Of a DNA stretch of 64,000 bases, positions 30,936 through 41,686 are shown in pieces (within the stretch, counting starts at the first letter, position 1; each line of letters begins with the position of its first letter). A program made the position numbers and the translations under genes. Under the pieces are notes generated by a model that worked only from the letters and a program-made list of their open reading frames with translations, was not told the DNA's origin and ran no database searches. Where the stretch lies: NCBI GenBank assembly GCA_036924255.1, contig JAUPFN010000007.1, forward strand, positions 36,881,414 through 36,945,413, given 5' to 3'. The DNA comes from Apodemia mormo. Its lineage: Eukaryota; Arthropoda; Insecta; Lepidoptera; Riodinidae.

Positions 30936-31654
30936 TTTAAGAGCGCGTATTCGATTTGCAAAAAAACTTCATGTTTTCAAGGTTTTTCGTGTTTTCAAGA
31001 TAAATATCGTAATAATGTGAGCAGATTATTCAAAGAACATTGTAGTTTTTGCAAGATTAAGTCTTGATTTAGTGCACTACAGAGCCAGAATATAATTTTT
31101 GATAACGGTTTTTAAATCGAAGACAATCCCTGCATAGCGTTTTACGAAAATAGGCGGAGTTATTTTTCAATACGAATACAACCATTGTGATGTGCCAAAA
31201 TATTTTATTTTATGCATTTTTCCAACAGAATGTATGGTCCTAAAGTGCACTATAGAGCCAAAATGACGAAAATATTGTTGTTAGGTATTAAAAAATAATA
31301 TTAAAAAAATTACAAAATCAGCTCACTTTAACTTTTTTTTTCAACAGTAAGTATTTCAATTGAAACCTAAAATATTTATTATAATATGTGAAATAAATTA
31401 ATGTTTAATATACTGATTTTTTTTTCAGTCCGTTATATGAACTCATTTATTTAAAAGTATTATTTTTAAAACACTATAAATCCTCGCGCCCAAATTTTTG
31501 CCGATCAAATTTTAAAACTGCGATAAATCATTAATCAAGACTTTACCTTGCAAAAACTGTAATATCCTTCGAATAATCTGCTCACATTATTACGATATTG
31601 CTCTGGAAAAAAATTGAAAATTTGAAGTTTTCGTTACGAATCGAATACGCGCCC
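30936..31654. mobile_element. DNA element with ~130-bp terminal inverted repeats
   Basis: The left end 'agagcgcgtattcgatttgc' through 'aatatcgtaataatgtgagc' and 'agattattcaaagaacattg' is repeated in inverse at the right end (gctcacattattacgatatt; cgaatacgcgcccta). The outer flanks are TA. No transposase frame is visible. Two central words 'aaagtgcactatagagccaa' and 'agtgcactacagagccagaa' form a further imperfect direct repeat. Confidence 0.7.
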
Positions 31655-31972
31655 TATACATATAATAAAATCGTAGGAAAGTCAGAACTGTGCATTGAAT
31701 ATTTTTTTAAAATAATACTTGGGACGACACCTACAATCGATATCGAAGCCAAAAATATAGTTTTTAGAATTTTTGTCTGTTTGTCTGTTTTTCTGTATGT
31801 ATTTCCGGGGTAAACTCAAAAAGTACTGCATGGATTTACTTCAAATTGTGCATGAATATTACTAATAAGTCGGGTCAACATATAGGCTACATATTATCAC
31901 GCTATCACCTACGGGGAGGAGCTGTGCAGAGTAAACGAAGTCCGCGCGGACGAAGTCGCTGCCAACAGCTAG
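31655..31972 (+). mobile_element. Hel-C Helitron, near full length
   Basis: 'ctatacatataataaaatcg' to the hairpin 'gtccgcgcggacgaagtcgc' and CTAG at 31969-31972. Its 5' end touches the TIR element on its left. Confidence 0.85.
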
Positions 31973-32135
31973 TAAAGGAAATATTTTAATCAAAATAAAA
32001 CATATTTTTTTTAGTCACAATTCTGTTAGCTACGGACTTGCTACGAACTGCTACGACCTATGACTCAATAAAAAAGCTGATCTGTGTTATGTTCGTGCTA
32101 GACGCAAGGGTAGTGAGCCTGATTATATACGAGTA

Positions 32136-32673
32136 TCTATATGTATATTAATACGTGAATTTTGTTTTGTTTCCATTTTTAGGGTTCCGTACTTATAAGG
32201 TAAAACGGGACTCTATTACTAAACCACCGCTTTCTGTCTGTCCGTCTGTCTGTCACCAGGCTGTATCTCGTAAACGTGGTAGCTAAAAAGCTGAAATTTT
32301 CACAAATTATGTATTCCATTTCCGCTATAACAACAAATACTAAAAATAAAAAAAATAAAATATTTAGGGGAGTTTCCCATATAATAAACGTGTTTTTTTC
32401 GTATTTCTTTGTGATGGTACGGAACCCTTCGTACGCGCGAGCGGTGGAGTATGACATTTAGTACGGTAAAAGTTTACATTACAGAGGACTGCAGAAATAG
32501 ACTAATATTTTTAAACAAAACATTAGAAATAAAATTAATTAATAAAAATAAACATTACATACATGATAATATACACACATGTGTATTATTTTCGGTTAAA
32601 GTCTGTTGCCAAACTTAGAAAAGATTTAATTGCTTAGAACGTGGTTGAATTTCGACCAAAGAGCGATTGCTAG
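32136..32673 (+). mobile_element. Hel-E Helitron with RepD inserted
   Basis: The start TCTATATGTATATTAATACG is cut at about 32180 by RepD and resumes at about 32446 (cggtggagtatgacatttag). It ends 'ttcgaccaaagagcgattgCTAG' at 32670-32673. Confidence 0.75.
32181..32445 (+). mobile_element. RepD nested in Hel-E
   Basis: 'agggttccgtacttataagg' to 'gatggtacggaacccttcgt'. The terminal 'gactcgcacttggccgg' part is missing. This order dates RepD as younger than this Hel-E. Confidence 0.7.
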
Positions 32674-32747
32674 TTTATAATAATATTATAAAGAGGTAAG
32701 ATTTGTATGTTTGTAATGGATAAAATAAAAAACTACTGTGTGTGTGT

Positions 32748-33092
32748 TATCCTCAGTGCTAGTACCGGACTCCTTTGAGAATAAGACCATTCGCCGTTTT
32801 GCCAGCAGTCTGTGAGTCATTACCATCGTGGCTGCTAGGTGGTAGAGTTCTGCATTGTCTCGCCCGGCTTTGGAACCACCGTCTTACCTATTCTTGCCGC
32901 AATAGCGTCACTGCTTGTAACTGTCGTGGTCCGGTTGGGAGGGTAAGGTTACCGGTAAACTTATGCATGTGGCACTAAGACCCCGCTACAAGGATAGCAA
33001 CGCACCATTGATCTCTTTGGTGTCTATAGGCGATGGTTATGTCTTTCCATCAGGAGAGACATACGCTGTTTGTTATCTTATAATAAAAACAA
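32748..33092 (+). mobile_element. RepA retroposon, diverged, nearly complete
   Basis: 'tcctcagtgctagtaccgga' to 'tgttatcttataataaaaac'. It carries 'aagaccccgctacaaggata' where younger copies have 'gacctcgccacaagata', marking an older subfamily. Confidence 0.75.
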
Positions 33093-33583
33093 GGTATCAA
33101 ACACTCGCACCAATATATAGCTACATTTTCATTGAGTAACTAGGTTACTTTTTACCCAACTGAGTAAAGGGAGGTGTGTGAGTCACGTGAATGAATTGAA
33201 AAAAACATAGATTAAATAATAATAATAATAATTTTAAATGTACATAAAAAGATAAAGAGTTTTACTGTTACTCAGAAGATTTAAATTTGCTTGTGCATAC
33301 TTGTTTTGTAGTTTTCTTAAGAAGTGTTTCTATATATTAATACATTACATTACGCAGTACATATACAGTACATTGTTTTTATATATTTCCTAAAGTTAAG
33401 CTAGCGATGGCCAGAAAATCCATTTTTGAAGACCTAAAAATCAATGGAAAATTGTGGGAAAATACGTCGTCTAGCCTATGTCTGTCTCATAACTTTAAAT
33501 TATCTCTTTATAAAACCTTAGCATAATCGACCCAGTGGTTGAGCTGTGATAAACTCAGGATAGACAGTCAGAATACTTTTGCG

Positions 33584-33677
<94 letters not shown>

Positions 33678-34372
33678 GATTTACCGTTTAGTTAAACCAG
33701 ACTTTAGGTATTTTCAAACTTTGTTTACAACAGCATTTCGGTGTCCCTCTTTGAAACTAAGAAGGCTTTAGAGTAATCTGCTTGACTCAAACAACTCATT
33801 TAATTACAATATCCTCCCTATGACCATAGACTAAACAATAAAATCTCTCAAAAAAAGAAATTGAGGTATTTAATTTGCAAAATTTCCACAAAACTTTATA
33901 TGGAACTGCTGTTATTCTGTGTTCTTTCTTTTTTTCTTTCTTTCTGTGCAACTGAAACGAAAGGAAGTGTAAGGAATGGGGCAAACTTATCTAAGGTCTG
34001 AAAATTTGAGAAGACTACAGCGGCACAATTATCCACCCACTTCCACGACATTTTCTTCCACGTCAGTAGCACACTAATTTATGTACTCAACGCACGTTTC
34101 ACTTCGTAACCGAAGCATCTTCAGGAGAGTCGAATAGCACTTCACTCTATGAATTTAATCTAACCATTAAGGATGAAGCATTAAATGCTTCACCCTTAAC
34201 TTATGTAATATTTGTTACCAATCAGTATATTAAAAGAAGTGTACGAAGGGGCATGAAATTATAGCTTGGTCGGCACTCGATCTATTATTATAAGTAGTCT
34301 CAATTTTTGACCAGTCCAGTAGTCAATTTGCTATGTAGACGGTAACATTGTGTTGTAAGTCTGAAAAAGGTT
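33093..34372. other. Mostly unassigned DNA with a (TA)n run
   Basis: (TA)n spans about 33588-33672. A reverse Hel-E 3' fragment (gaccatagactaaacaataa) lies near 33820. A foldback 'aaggatgaagcattaaatgc' with its inverse lies near 34168-34198. I see no gene. Confidence 0.5.
33588..33668. repeat. (TA)n microsatellite
   Basis: About 80 bp of pure alternating TA. Confidence 0.95.
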
Positions 34373-34375
34373 TTA

Positions 34376-34715
34376 GGGGCCGTCCATAAATTACGTCACA
34401 CGTTAAGGGAGAGGGAGGGGGTCAACGAAGTGCGATATTGTGTGACAAAGGGGTAGTGAAGGTCCCAAATTTTGTAACATCACATTATTTCAAAATATAA
34501 TGTCTAAGTATTGCAACAATAAAATTAAAAAAAAAAACACCTGTATAGATATATAATAATCGAATGAGATCATTATTCCAATGTAAAATTGTAATATATG
34601 TGACATCACATTAAGATGGGGAAGACGAGTCTCACAAATTTGACTAGCTATAATAAGGACGGGGCAGGGGTCAAAAAATCATGAAACTCGTGTGGCGTAA
34701 TTTGTGGATGGCCCC
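34376..34715. mobile_element. TTA-flanked MITE (PIF/Harbinger-like)
   Basis: Ends are GGGGCCGTCCATAAATTACG and, inverted from the right, GGGGCCATCCACAAATTACG. About 24 of the first 27 positions match. TTA lies directly outside both ends (34373-34375 and 34716-34718), the 3-bp duplication expected of PIF/Harbinger elements. 340 bp, non-coding. Inner 'gtaacatcacatta' and 'gtgacatcacatta' words repeat the end motif. Confidence 0.75.
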
Positions 34716-34719
34716 TTAG

Positions 34720-35606
34720 TGTAAGTTTACTGGCAACCTCACATTTAATTTTATTTGGGAATTCGTACTTACTAACAAATCCTCTCAGTCTTACACCATT
34801 TTAAAAAATAAACATCCTAAGTTTAAGTTCAACTGCTGTATTGTTCAAGCAGAAAACGTGTATTCTAGTCACGTAGACAAGTTAAAATCCTCCTCAATGC
34901 TTCGAGTTTTCTTTTTATTGTAAAGCTTTGGAAATAAACTTGCAACTTTTTTACAGCTCTTGTTGAACTTTTAAGTCAATTAAAATGTGAGGCCCAGCTG
35001 GTCTGCTTGCTAAGGACCTTACATCTTTTTTTGAGTAAAATGAACATTTCTCTTAAGAAAATGTATATAAAACGGGATCAATTAAAATTCTTTGAGGGTG
35101 TTTATGTAAATATTTGTAATCCTATCCACTTCACCGGCTGAATTTAGAGCTAGCTGTAGATGAAGGACATGATATCAGAAAACGCGGCCGAAAACATGTA
35201 ATATTAATCTCGCAGAACGCGCTCGTAATTCTAAAATGAGAGGGTTGGCGATTGAAAGACAATGCAGATATAGGAATAAGCGTGTAAAGCTACCGGCCTC
35301 GGTTAGCGCAGTGATCGATTGATAGTAATTGATGGCAATAAGCAGCGTTGAGGAACACCAACTATTTATAGTTAAACAATAAGCCCATAAGTGGGAAACC
35401 GGCGTTTTTGCATGGAATTTACATAAAATGTATGTGGTAAATGGAATTTACTCTGCCTACTCGTAATGGGACTGGTGCGACATATTTTCGACCGACTGCC
35501 AAAATGGAGAAGGTTCCATATTCGGCTGCATTTTTTATTAACTTTTGCCCGACCCGAGGATTGAACTTTACCTCAGAACTTGGTCATTAAATATATAATA
35601 TAACAT
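34720..35606. other. Unassigned DNA with a SINE scrap
   Basis: 'gcccgacccgaggattgaac' (about 35536) is a reverse B-box region from a tRNA-derived SINE. The rest shows no gene or element end. Confidence 0.45.
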
Positions 35607-35872
35607 AAATATTCACGGGAAAAATTACACTGACTGATCTAACCCCAAAGTAAGCAAATTATTTGCTTGTGTTATGGGTGTTAGTCGACGATACTAATAC
35701 ATAGAAATACATATATAAATACTTTTACATACGTAATAAACACCCAAACCCGGAAATACAAACATTTATGCTCATCACACAAATGCTTGTTCCCGTCGGG
35801 GATCGAACCCGAGCCCCGTTGCTTGCGTAGTCAGGGTCACTAACCACTCGACCAACGGGGCGGTTAAATAAC
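35607..35872 (-). mobile_element. SINE-2, full length
   Basis: Reverse copy: 'ttacactgactgatctaacc' (3' part), 'taataaacacccaaacccgg', then B box (gggatcgaacccg, about 35799) and A box (accactcgacca, about 35843) in inverse. Very close to the copy at 2527. Confidence 0.9.
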
Positions 35873-36000
35873 CGATTTGGAAAATTCTTGTTTTGTTTGG
35901 AAGGTCTCATTAGATGCCCTATAAATTTTGGTGAAGATCTGTTGCAGGGCTTAAGAGATAAAGGGAAATTTAAAGTCGTATGTTTTAGTTTTACTGTGTT
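35873..36000 (+). repeat. Dispersed repeat fragment ('ccgatttggaaaattctt')
   Basis: 'ccgatttggaaaattcttgt', 'ggaaggtctcattagatgcc' and 'tggtgaagatctgttgcagg' match 48050-48150 and, inverted, 53330-53410. Confidence 0.55.
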
Positions 36001-36016
36001 TAAATTATATTTTTAT

Positions 36017-36230
36017 CGCCTCTGTGGTCTAGCGGTCCGGTGTTCGCGTTGACCACATGAGGTCCCGGGTTCAATTCCCAGGGTTTTTTCCGTTTTCTGA
36101 TAGAAACAATGTGGCCGTCCGGGATTGGAAAGTGCCCGGTTGGCATTAGGCTTGCCACCTATCACATTTGTGGGCTAATCATGGGTGCACCTGTTGTACC
36201 TCTGTCTACCTGATACGGGCGTGAAGATAC
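36017..36230 (+). mobile_element. SINE-1, slightly shortened
   Basis: A box (tggtctagcggt), B box (gggttcaattcc), body 'ttggcattaggcttgccacc' and end 'gatacgggcgtgaagat'. Flanks 'attatatttt' on both sides fit a target duplication of about 10 bp. Confidence 0.85.
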
Positions 36231-36234
36231 TTTT

Positions 36235-36838
36235 AGATTATATTTTATTAGTATAAAAGTTCCATTCTACACAATTGTGACTAACCATTACAGCTAAAAA
36301 TTACATTTTAGATGTGTGGTGTATATTAATGAGATTTTTAAATAATTCATTTCACTTTTACGCTGCTTGAAAATAAAAAGTGCGTAAAATTCATACATGT
36401 TTTAATTTAACGAATGAAATCTGGCACACTCGTGACGTGGGCAACGTTATGTAGATTTACGTGCTCGACAGACCAACGTGATTAGTGATTACATTAGATG
36501 TTAATATTTCAATGGCGCCGACATAAAATTAAACCTATTGTCAAAGTAATTAAAATTAGTGAGAAAATAAAATCGACCAAGTGCGTGAGTGCAATTTAGG
36601 TTCCACAGTTTATTACTACCGTGAGTTGTGAATCCGTAAATAAACATTTAGCTGGTGGGGGGATAAGGGGGTGGGGGTGATGAGAATGCTTGACTCTAAC
36701 AAAAATTAGCACTTTAAAGCTTATATTTCACAAACGGATCCCTTTAGCGAAAAGTTATTGCCACAATTCCGTAATGTTCAATGACACTCAACACCATGAG
36801 GTTTGTGAGAAGAAAGGCACTTTACCTTTACACTAAAT
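36235..36838. other. Unassigned AT-rich DNA
   Basis: A G-rich patch (ggtggggggataagggggtg, about 36653) stands out. No gene. Confidence 0.45.
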
Positions 36839-36839
36839 T

Positions 36840-37133
36840 TTTTAAAGCTTACTGACAAAGTTTCTACACGAGTGTCTATGGATCAGGTACACCCAAAAGC
36901 CTTACAATGCCCTTCGTGTCCAATACAATAACATATTTAGAGCTCTGTTGCGGCTGCGCGGTGTTGTAGCGCCTCTGGCATGTTTGCAGATGCCCGTGTG
37001 GAAGATTTCTATGCTATAATGCTTAAAAAAACTGCGACTGCTATCTCAAATTTGCGACAGAGTAACAACAGAATTCTAAATATGATAAACAGTAGAATGG
37101 AGTCATCCTTTATGGACAGCTTTCAGTATTAAG
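36840..37133 (+). pseudogene. Non-LTR reverse transcriptase C-terminal relic
   Basis: Three overlapping pieces in different frames give a recognisable LINE C-terminus: FKAY, stop, QSFYT (36841-36870), then LWIRYTQKPYNALRVQYNN (36876-36932) and FRALLRLRG, then ASGMFADARVEDFYAIMLKK (about 36974-37034), ending ...MDSFQY with a TAA near 37131. The order matches endonuclease/RT proteins annotated in many Lepidoptera. At least two frameshifts and one in-frame TGA kill it. The YADD catalytic motif lies upstream and is absent. Confidence 0.75.
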
Positions 37134-37134
37134 T

Positions 37135-37543
37135 TGGTTTAATACTCAAAGATGGACAGGTTTATGCGTCTGCATGTGAGGGGTGCTTGTTAGTAACACA
37201 CACTTAACACAGTAAATTATTTTGAAACACATTTTATATGCAAAGTTTTACTACATGTGAACTTTTTTTAAATACTATTTACTAATATAGTTTATAAGAA
37301 AATATCTTACTAATATTATGGGTTGCAAGTGCCCGAAATAAATGTTTTTATTTTTATTATTTATTTATTAAATTGTACAACATTACGATTTATAATTTAA
37401 TCGCAGTAAAATTGCAAACAACTGACTAATTATTTTCTGTATCTCCGAAGATTTTCACTAAATACAAATGGAAAAAATCACCTCGGAATTATACCTTTTG
37501 AAACAAAAAATATTTTTTTCCAATGGGTTCAGGAGTCATCGGT
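37135..37543. other. Unassigned AT-rich DNA
   Basis: 37400-37540 contains old repeat words (attttctgtatctccgaaga; gggttcaggagtcatcgg) shared with 6950-7080. No gene. Confidence 0.4.
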
Positions 37544-37876
37544 TTTTTTTATATCATAAGATGGCAAACAAACAGATGGGTCTCCTGTTGAAAAGAGTCA
37601 ACCGTCGCCTATAGACACCAAAGATGTTAATGGTGCGTTGCTACCGGCTACCTTAGCCTTCAAACCAAAACACGATTGTGACAAGCACTGACGCTGTTGC
37701 GGCAGGAATAGGTAAGGCGGTGGTACCGGACTCGGGCGAGACAATGCAGAACTCTACCACCTAGTGGCCACGATGGTAGTGACTTGTATAGCCAACCGGT
37801 CACCTTTTACGACCTGCTTGGCAGAACGACAGTTGGCCTATTCTTCAAAGGAGCTCACGACCAACACGGGGGAAAT
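37544..37876 (-). mobile_element. RepA retroposon with internal deletion
   Basis: Complete at both ends (atcataagatggcaaacaaa; aggagctcacgaccaacacg). It jumps from 'aatggtgcgttgct' to 'accggctacc', losing about 40 bp of the 'gtggcgaggtctaatgccac' segment. Confidence 0.85.
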
Positions 37877-38071
37877 TAATCGTGAGTATAAATTAAAAAA
37901 TTAAATCGACTTCAAATATCTGTCAACTCCCATATCTCAAAGTCTACTGAACCAATTTTGGTGAAACTTGAACTGTTTCCCTGAGTTGGAATATATCTAA
38001 AAATTCTCTTCACGCCCCTGTCCCCGAAGAGTTAGGCAGAGGTACAAGTGCACCCACGATTAGCCGAAGAT

Positions 38072-38212
38072 TGGCCAATTGCACTAACATCGTCTTAGCT
38101 TAAGACAATCCTAAATAGTATGCTGTCACTTTTTGTCTTAAATGAAAAGAATGTGACTGCACACTATATTTTAGGATTGTCCTAAGCTAAGACAATGTTA
38201 TTGCAATTGACT
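38072..38212. mobile_element. Foldback MITE inserted in SINE-1
   Basis: A left arm of about 57 bp (gccaattgcactaacatcg, ttaagacaatcctaaatag) and a right arm (actatattttaggattgtcc, aagacaatgttattgcaatt) are inverse copies across a 23-base loop (38130-38152). It sits between SINE-1 words 'gccgaaga' and 'tagtcccac'. Target duplication not certain. Confidence 0.75.
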
Positions 38213-38974
38213 ATTAGTCCCACAATGTGATAGATGGTAATCTTATCGCCAACCGAACACTTTCTAAGAATGTGACTGCATACTATATTTTAGGATTGTC
38301 CTAAGCTAAGACAATGTTATTGCAATTGACCATTAGTCCCACAATGTGATAGGTGGTAAGCTTGTCGCCAACCGAACACTTTCTAAGAATGTGACTGCAT
38401 ACTATATTTTAGGATTGTCCTAAGCTAAGACAATGTTATTGCAATTGACCATTAGTCCCACAAGGTGATAGGTGGTAAGCTTGTCGCCAACCGAACACTT
38501 CCTAAGAATGTGACTGCATACTATATTTTAGGATTGTCCTAAGCTAAGACAATGTTATTGCAATTGATTATTAGTCCCACAATGTGATAGGTGGTAAGTT
38601 TATCGCCAACCGAACACTTTCTAAAAATGTAACTGCATACTATATTTTAGGATTGTCCTAAGCTAAGACAATGTTATTGCAATTGACCATTAGTCCCACA
38701 ATGTGATAGGTGGTAAGCTTGTCGCCAACCGAACACTTTCTAAGAATGTGACTGCATACTATATTTTAGGATTGTCCTAAGCTAAGACAATGTTATTGCA
38801 ATTGACCATTAGTCCCACAAGGTGATAGGTGGTAAGCTTGTCGCCAACCGAACACTTCCTAAGAATGTGACTGCATACTATATTTTAGGATTGTCCTAAG
38901 CTAAGACAATGTTATTGCAATTGACCATTAGTCCCACAATGTGATAGGTGGTAAGTTTATCGCCAACCGAACAC

Positions 38975-39342
38975 TTTTTTTTTTTTTTTTTTTATATCAT
39001 AAGATAGCAAACAAGCAGATGGGTCTCCTGATGGAAAGAGTCAACCATCGCCTATAGACACCAAAGATGTTAATGGTGCGTTGCTATCTTGTGGCGAGGT
39101 CTAATGCCACATGCATAAGTTTACCGGCTACCTTACCCTCCAAACCGGAACACGACAGCGACAAGCACTGACGCTATTGCGGCAGGAATAGGTAAGGCGG
39201 TGGTACCAGACCCGGGCGAGACAATGCAGAACTCTACCACCTAGTAGCCACGATGGTAGTGACTCGATAGCCAATCGGTCGCCTTTTACGACCTGCCTGG
39301 CAGAACGGCAGTTGGCCTATTCTACAAAGGAGGCCGGGACCA
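38975..39342 (-). mobile_element. RepA retroposon in the array, copy 1
   Basis: A T-run, 'atcataagatagcaaacaag' ... 'ggaggccgggacc', then directly 'atactatatttt' of the next unit. About 16-19 bp of the unit (tttctaagaatgtgactgc) are missing at the site. Carries the private variant 'tattctacaaagg'. Confidence 0.92.
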
Positions 39343-40035
39343 TACTATATTTTAGGATTGTCCTAAGCTAAGACAATGTTATTGCAATTGACCATTAGTC
39401 CCACAATGTGATAGGTGGTAAGCTTGTCGCCAACCAAACACTTTCTAAGAATGTGACCGCATACTATATTTTAGGATTGTCCTAAGCTAAGACAATGTTA
39501 TTGCAATTGACCATTAGTCCCACAAGGTGATAGGTGGTAAGCTTGTCGCCAACCGAACACTTCCTAAGAATGTGACTGCATACTATATTTTAGGATTGTC
39601 CTAAGCTAAGACAATGTTATTGCAATTGATTATTAGTCCCACAATGTGATAGGTGGTAAGTTTATCGCCAACCGAACACTTTCTAAAAATGTAACTGCAT
39701 ACTATATTTTAGGATTGTCCTAAGCTAAGACAATGTTATTGCAATTGACCATTAGTCCCACAATGTGATAGGTGGTAAGCTTGTCGCCAACCGAACACTT
39801 TCTAAGAATGTGACTGCATACTATATTTTAGGATTGTCCTAAGCTAAGACAATGTTATTGCAATTGACCATTAGTCCCACAAGGTGATAGGTGGTAAGCT
39901 TGTCGCCAACCGAACACTTCCTAAGAATGTGACTGCATACTATATTTTAGGATTGTCCTAAGCTAAGACAATGTTATTGCAATTGACCATTAGTCCCACA
40001 ATGTGATAGGTGGTAAGTTTATCGCCAACCGAACA

Positions 40036-40403
40036 CTTTTTTTTTTTTTTTTTTATATCATAAGATAGCAAACAAGCAGATGGGTCTCCTGATGGAAAGA
40101 GTCAACCATCGCCTATAGACACCAAAGATGTTAATGGTGCGTTGCTATCTTGTGGCGAGGTCTAATGCCACATGCATAAGTTTACCGGCTACCTTACCCT
40201 CCAAACCGGAACACGACAGCGACAAGCACTGACGCTATTGCGGCAGGAATAGGTAAGGCGGTGGTACCAGACCCGGGCGAGACAATGCAGAACTCTACCA
40301 CCTAGTAGCCACGATGGTAGTGACTCGATAGCCAATCGGTCGCCTTTTACGACCTGCCTGGCAGAACGGCAGTTGGCCTATTCTACAAAGGAGGCCGGGA
40401 CCA
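40036..40403 (-). mobile_element. RepA retroposon in the array, copy 2
   Basis: Essentially identical to the copy at 38975, including the private 'tattctacaaagg' variant and the same junctions on both sides. Only the T-run length differs. It arose by duplication, not by a second insertion. Confidence 0.92.
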
Positions 40404-40950
40404 TACTATATTTTAGGATTGTCCTAAGCTAAGACAATGTTATTGCAATTGACCATTAGTCCCACAATGTGATAGGTGGTAAGCTTGTCGCCAACCGAAC
40501 ACTTTCTAAAAATGTGACTGCATACTATATTTTAGGACTGTCCTAAGCTAAGACAATGTTATTGCAATTGACCATTAGTCCCACAATGTGATAGGTGGTA
40601 AGCTTATCGCCAACCGAATACTTTCTAACCCCGGGCAATGTTGTTTTAATCAGAAAACTGAAAAAACTCGTTTTTTGAATTTCCCGACCCGGGAATATAA
40701 CCCGGGACCTCATGTGGTCAACATCGACACCGGACCACAAGACCACAGAGGCGACTATATCCAATTTAAATCAAAAATAATTATCTCGATATGGCTTTTA
40801 ATTCCCGAGAAATTGTGGACAAACATACAAACATAAACTTACGAAAAGTAGGTACATGTGCTTGAAAGCCTAAATAGATCATCATACACGAAATATATAA
40901 TCTAATTCCAACATACCAAATTGATATCCTCCGTTTTTTCGTTGGTTGAA

Positions 40951-41351
40951 AAAAGGTTCCGACGAATTGAGAAGCTCTTCCTTTTGTAAAGTTGGTTGAA
41001 AGATATTGTGCTGTGTCATCTAGATGAACAGCCAGACCTTGATCTAAATGAAATACTTTATCCCAAAAATATTATTTAAATGCGCCCGTATATGAGATAA
41101 CCTCAGTTAAGTCGAAAATTATACGGCCTGTCGTTCCCGTCGTCTACAGATATTGTCGGACCCAAAATTCCCCACAGCTATGCAAATGAAAGCCTATAAT
41201 TTGTTTTCTAGATAATACCAGTGTTTGTAACCACAATTATTGGGGTCATATAAAATGTTGAGTTTGGATTGTTTACATTTTTAAAGGACAAGATATGTAT
41301 ATGTAGATTGGTGACGGAAACTATTTTAACTTCCCGTTATATATATTTATA
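40951..41351. other. Unassigned DNA
   Basis: I see no gene, repeat end or tandem structure. Confidence 0.45.
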
Positions 41352-41686
41352 TTTTTATATCATAAGATAGCAAACAAGCAGACAGGTCTTCTGATGGCAC
41401 CAAAGATGTTAATGGTGCGTTGCTATCTTGTGGCGAGGTCTTATGCCACATGCATAAGTTTACCGGCTACCTTATCCTCCAAACCGGAACACGACAGTGA
41501 CCAGCACTGACGCTATCGCGGCAGGTAAGGCGGTGGTACCAGACCCGGTCGAGCCGATGCAGAACTCTACCACCTAGTAGTCACGATGGTAGTGACGCGC
41601 ATAGCCACTCAGTCGCCTTTTACGACCTGCCTGGCAGAACGGCAGTTGGCCTGTTCTTCATAGGAGCCCGGGACCAACACGGAGTT
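41352..41686 (-). mobile_element. RepA retroposon with a short internal deletion
   Basis: 'ttatatcataagatagcaaa' to 'gcccgggaccaacacggag'. The 'aagagtcaaccatcgcctat' segment is lost between 'ctgatgg' and 'caccaaagatg'. Confidence 0.88.

Larger units (their letters stand above)
38150..40625. repeat. 119-bp tandem array with higher-order duplication
   Basis: Fifteen units, counted by the word 'actatattttagg' at 38163, 38282, 38401, 38520, 38639, 38758, 38877; 39344, 39463, 39582, 39701, 39820, 39939; 40405 and 40524. Spacing is exactly 119 within each block. Each unit is about 65 bp of MITE right arm plus about 54 bp of SINE-1 body. Unit variants (gattattag, cacaaggtg, aaaaatgtaactgc, gtttatcgcc) recur in the same order in blocks 1 and 2, offset by 1062. 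A block of six units plus RepA was therefore duplicated as a whole. Confidence 0.92.
38007..40757 (-). mobile_element. SINE-1 split by a MITE and a tandem array
   Basis: The SINE 3' end (cttcacgcccctgtccccga ... gattagccgaaga) occupies 38007-38071. Its 5' end (cccgggcaatgttgttttaa ... ggacctcatgtggtcaacat ... agaccacagaggcga) occupies about 40629-40757 with a reverse tRNA-like head. The middle of the SINE (tagtcccacaatgtgatagg ... cgccaaccgaac) is present in every tandem unit between them. Confidence 0.85.
37906..40950 (+). repeat. Dispersed repeat interrupted by the SINE-1/array complex
   Basis: 'ctcaaagtctactgaaccaa' to 'ctgagttggaatatatc' (37906-37997) resumes at 40758 as 'tccaatttaaatcaaaaata' and 'tatctcgatatggcttttaa'. 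The same two halves appear close together at 59653-59945, showing that everything between was inserted or amplified later. Confidence 0.65.

Noticed and set aside
38150..40625. CRISPR-like or centromeric satellite
   Set aside because: There are no spacers, and the array is local, short and bracketed by one SINE copy, so it is a young local amplification rather than a centromere.
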